Positions 6,831 through 8,445 of a stretch of 8,445 nucleotides of DNA are shown here, one piece after another. Source of the DNA: Planctomycetota bacterium (lineage in GTDB: Bacteria; Planctomycetota; MHYJ01; JACQXL01; JAVHLO01); assembly GCA_031082105.1 (NCBI GenBank), contig JAVHLO010000143.1:1-8445 (forward strand). Direction: 5' to 3'. The position numbers and the translations under genes were made by a program. The first letter of the stretch is position 1. Each line of letters starts with the position of its first letter. The notes under the pieces were generated by a model. It worked only from the letters and a program-made list of their open reading frames with translations, had not been told where the DNA came from and made no database searches.

Positions 6831-7352
6831 ATGAGCTGGCTCGAAATGAAAGAATGGTCGCCCTACGCCGTCGGCGCAGGCATCGGCGTGTTGAGCTGGC
6901 TTGCGTTCGTGCTGCTGGACACACCGCTCGGGTGCTCCACCGCCTACGCCAGGACGAGCGGCATGATCGAACGCCTCTTTCGCGGGAAGAAGGTCTACGA
7001 GAAACCCTACTACCGTAAGTTCGTTCCCGCGATTGAATGGGAATGGATGTTCGTAGTGGGGATCGCAGCGGGCGCTGCAATTTCAGCCGGGCTCTCGGGC
7101 GCCTTCGTCTGGGTCGTGGTTCCGGAGTTCTGGGCTCTGCACGCCGGCCCGTCCGCGCCTTTGCGGATAGCGGTTGCGCTGGCGGGCGGCGCGATACTCG
7201 GTTTCGGCGCGCGGTGGGCGAACGGGTGCACCAGCGGGCACGGGATAAGCGGCACGCTCCAGCTTGCCGCAAGCAGTTGGCTCGCGGTAGTTTGCTTCTT
7301 CGTCGCCGGCGTGCTGACTGCTACGTTGTTCTTCTCCGCATTTTCCGGGTAG
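6831..7352 (+). CDS. YeeE/YedE-family sulfur transport protein, first half-size subunit
   Basis: Predicted 173-residue inner-membrane protein with about four membrane segments (near 12-30, 72-98, 112-128 and 145-170). Two family motifs carry the conserved cysteines: LDTPLGCSTAYAR (C35) and ARWANGCTSGHGISG (C133). YeeE/YedE proteins (PF04143) move thiosulfate or related sulfur species across the membrane by transient contacts with conserved Cys residues. Single-chain members are about twice this length, so this looks like the N-terminal half of a split transporter, with the other half in the next gene. A hydrophilic loop (45-68, rich in Lys/Tyr) separates the first two segments. GAGG lies 8 nt before the ATG. 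The position directly after a persulfide-oxidising enzyme supports a sulfur substrate. The exact substrate is unproven. Confidence 0.87.
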   Translation: MSWLEMKEWSPYAVGAGIGVLSWLAFVLLDTPLGCSTAYARTSGMIERLFRGKKVYEKPYYRKFVPAIEWEWMFVVGIAAGAAISAGLSGAFVWVVVPEFWALHAGPSAPLRIAVALAGGAILGFGARWANGCTSGHGISGTLQLAASSWLAVVCFFVAGVLTATLFFSAFSG

Positions 7353-7366
7353 GACGGGTTGTGGGC

Positions 7367-7921
7367 ATGACCATCCATTTTCAATCCCGAAAGGCGCGAC
7401 TCGCGCTCGGCTTCGTGATGGGAATCGCCTTCGGATTCCTCCTTCAGAAGGCGGGCGTGGCCCGATACGAGGTGGTTGTCGGACAGTTGCTGCTCAAGGA
7501 TTTCACCGTGCTCAAGGTCATGCTCAGCGCGGTCGTCACCGGCATGATCGGCGTCTACGCGCTCAAGGGCCTGGGTCTTGCCCGACTGCACCCGAAGCAC
7601 GGCTCGTGGGGGGCGTCGGCGATCGGCGGGCTGATTTTCGGCGTGGGATTCGCGCTCCTGGGGTATTGTCCCGGCACTCTTGCTGCCGCAATCGGCCAGG
7701 GAAACCTAGACGCACTCGCGGGCGGGTTGATCGGCATCGTCCTGGGCGCAGGGGTATTCGCTTCGCTGTACCCGGGCCTTCAAGTTCGGGTGCTCTCGAA
7801 GGGCGACTTCGGCGACGTGACGATTCCGCAGTTGCTGAAAATCAATCCGTGGTTTGTGATCGTTCCCCTTTGCTCGGCGATCGTCGCGTTTCTCTTGTGG
7901 CTGGAGGCATCGAAGCTCTAA
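7367..7921 (+). CDS. YeeE/YedE-family sulfur transport protein, second half-size subunit
   Basis: Predicted 184-residue membrane protein with about five segments (near 11-28, 50-68, 84-100, 116-134 and 162-178). The signature GFALLGYCPGTLAAAIGQG places C101 in the conserved CPG motif of the YeeE family; DAxAGGxxGxxxGA follows. It would complement the previous subunit, which supplies the other two Cys motifs, to form one thiosulfate-type channel. Its ATG is 14 bp after the preceding stop. A GTG at 7361, 6 nt after an AGGA, is an equally possible start and would add two residues. No domain other than the transporter is seen. A cytoplasmic or periplasmic stretch at about 138-160 separates the last two segments. 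Confidence 0.83.
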   Translation: MTIHFQSRKARLALGFVMGIAFGFLLQKAGVARYEVVVGQLLLKDFTVLKVMLSAVVTGMIGVYALKGLGLARLHPKHGSWGASAIGGLIFGVGFALLGYCPGTLAAAIGQGNLDALAGGLIGIVLGAGVFASLYPGLQVRVLSKGDFGDVTIPQLLKINPWFVIVPLCSAIVAFLLWLEASKL

Positions 7922-7951
7922 GCGGTTCTTTTGGACACGGATGCAAAACCG

Positions 7952-8368
7952 ATGGACACTCAACTGTGCAAGTCCTGCGTCGAGTACAGAAGGTGCCAGG
8001 ATTCCTTCTACTCGTGGTTCTTCTTCATCATCGGGATCATCGCCACGATAGCGCTCCGTGTCGTCACGCTGCTGATCCACGTGGACGCGGCCTACGCGCA
8101 GATCGCGTGGTATGTCGGTGTCGCCGGGTTCTTCCTCTTCTTCGTCTACAAATACAGGGTGGGCCGGGTCAGGTCGAAGGTCATCGGCGAGATGAACCTC
8201 GTCGAGAAGATCAGAAGCAAGACGCAGTTGTCCGGCGAGGACTACACGGCCGTCAGCGCTATCCTGTGCGCGCTCAGCTCGAAGAAGGAAACGGTCAACT
8301 ACTTCATCATCTTTGCCCTCTCCGCGCTCGCCCTGCTGTTGGCGGTTTACATGGATTTTATCAGGTAG
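7952..8368 (+). CDS. Small membrane protein with N-terminal CxxC, unknown function
   Basis: Predicted 138 residues from the ATG at 7952. A short N-terminal stretch carries C6-K-S-C9 and C15, a possible metal or redox site. Then come hydrophobic segments near 22-42 and 50-67, a basic/charged cytoplasmic-type loop (68-113) and a last segment near 114-133. I do not recognise the family. It lies 30 bp after the second YeeE gene, on the same strand and just before the terminator, so it is probably the last gene of the sulfur module. A TTG at 7931 in the same frame would add seven residues; neither start has a strong Shine-Dalgarno sequence. The Cys-rich N terminus suits a thiol or metal role but this is only a guess. 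Confidence 0.7.
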   Translation: MDTQLCKSCVEYRRCQDSFYSWFFFIIGIIATIALRVVTLLIHVDAAYAQIAWYVGVAGFFLFFVYKYRVGRVRSKVIGEMNLVEKIRSKTQLSGEDYTAVSAILCALSSKKETVNYFIIFALSALALLLAVYMDFIR

Positions 8369-8418
8369 ACTCCTGGCTGAAGTCGTGCCATTTCCAGCCC
8401 GCATTCGTGGAATTTCTA

Positions 8419-8440
8419 CCCCGCCCATGGCGGGGGTTTT
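8419..8440 (+). terminator. Rho-independent terminator
   Basis: A perfect 7-bp GC stem CCCCGCC/GGCGGGG (8419-8425 with 8429-8435) with a CAT loop is followed by G and TTTT (8437-8440). It lies about 50 bp after the last gene and probably ends the co-directional transcript. The T-run is short. On the opposite strand the sequence after the stem is not T-rich. Confidence 0.75.
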
Positions 8441-8445
8441 GCTGC

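Noticed and set aside
7706..8428. Minus-strand open frame of 240 codons at the right end
   Set aside because: Antisense to the second YeeE half and the CxxC membrane protein; its acidic, Arg-rich translation has no recognisable domain.

Overview
The window is GC-rich bacterial DNA of chromosomal character. It carries no phage, transposase, CRISPR or tRNA/rRNA signal. The lineage cannot be fixed from sequence alone. The CusA-type RND pump with a VDDDGVVMGTYL signature and an expanded periplasmic loop, the right-handed beta-helix lipoprotein, and the purine-rich CCACGGAG-type intergenic repeat recall PVC-group or deltaproteobacteria-like genomes. The proposed thioredoxin-like selenoprotein would also require an organism that uses selenocysteine. 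This placement is inference.

Layout. Positions 3-2030 (+) hold the C-terminal part of a CusA/CzcA-family heavy-metal efflux RND transporter, cut by the window's left edge. Converging on it is a short lipoprotein gene (2044-2703, -) with a beta-helix fold. A divergent intergenic region (2704-3177) contains an imperfect inverted repeat and a near-consensus sigma70 promoter (TTGACA-18-TATGAT). From there a run of same-strand genes reaches a terminator hairpin at the right end: a circularly permuted ATP-grasp protein (3178-4575), a thioredoxin-like protein with an in-frame UGA in its active site (4634-5203), a persulfide dioxygenase/double-rhodanese protein of CstB architecture (5309-6730), two half-size YeeE/YedE sulfur-transport proteins (6831-7352 and 7367-7921), and a small membrane protein with a CxxC motif (7952-8368).

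The central observation is the UGA at 4733-4735. Read as a stop, it would leave a 33-codon stub. Read as selenocysteine, it gives a complete 189-residue thioredoxin-fold protein with the redox motif U-I-G-C, a cis-Pro loop (WTP) and a helical, TPR-like tail. A stem-loop immediately downstream could serve as a bacterial SECIS. Three other genes here end in TGA, so UGA is a normal stop in this genome.

Together the 4634-8368 genes read as a reactive-sulfur module. The split YeeE pair would import thiosulfate or a related sulfur species, the CstB-like enzyme would oxidise or transfer persulfide sulfur, and the selenothioredoxin would reduce the resulting persulfides or disulfides. The upstream ATP-grasp enzyme might make or modify a low-molecular-weight thiol or peptide, but that link rests only on gene order.
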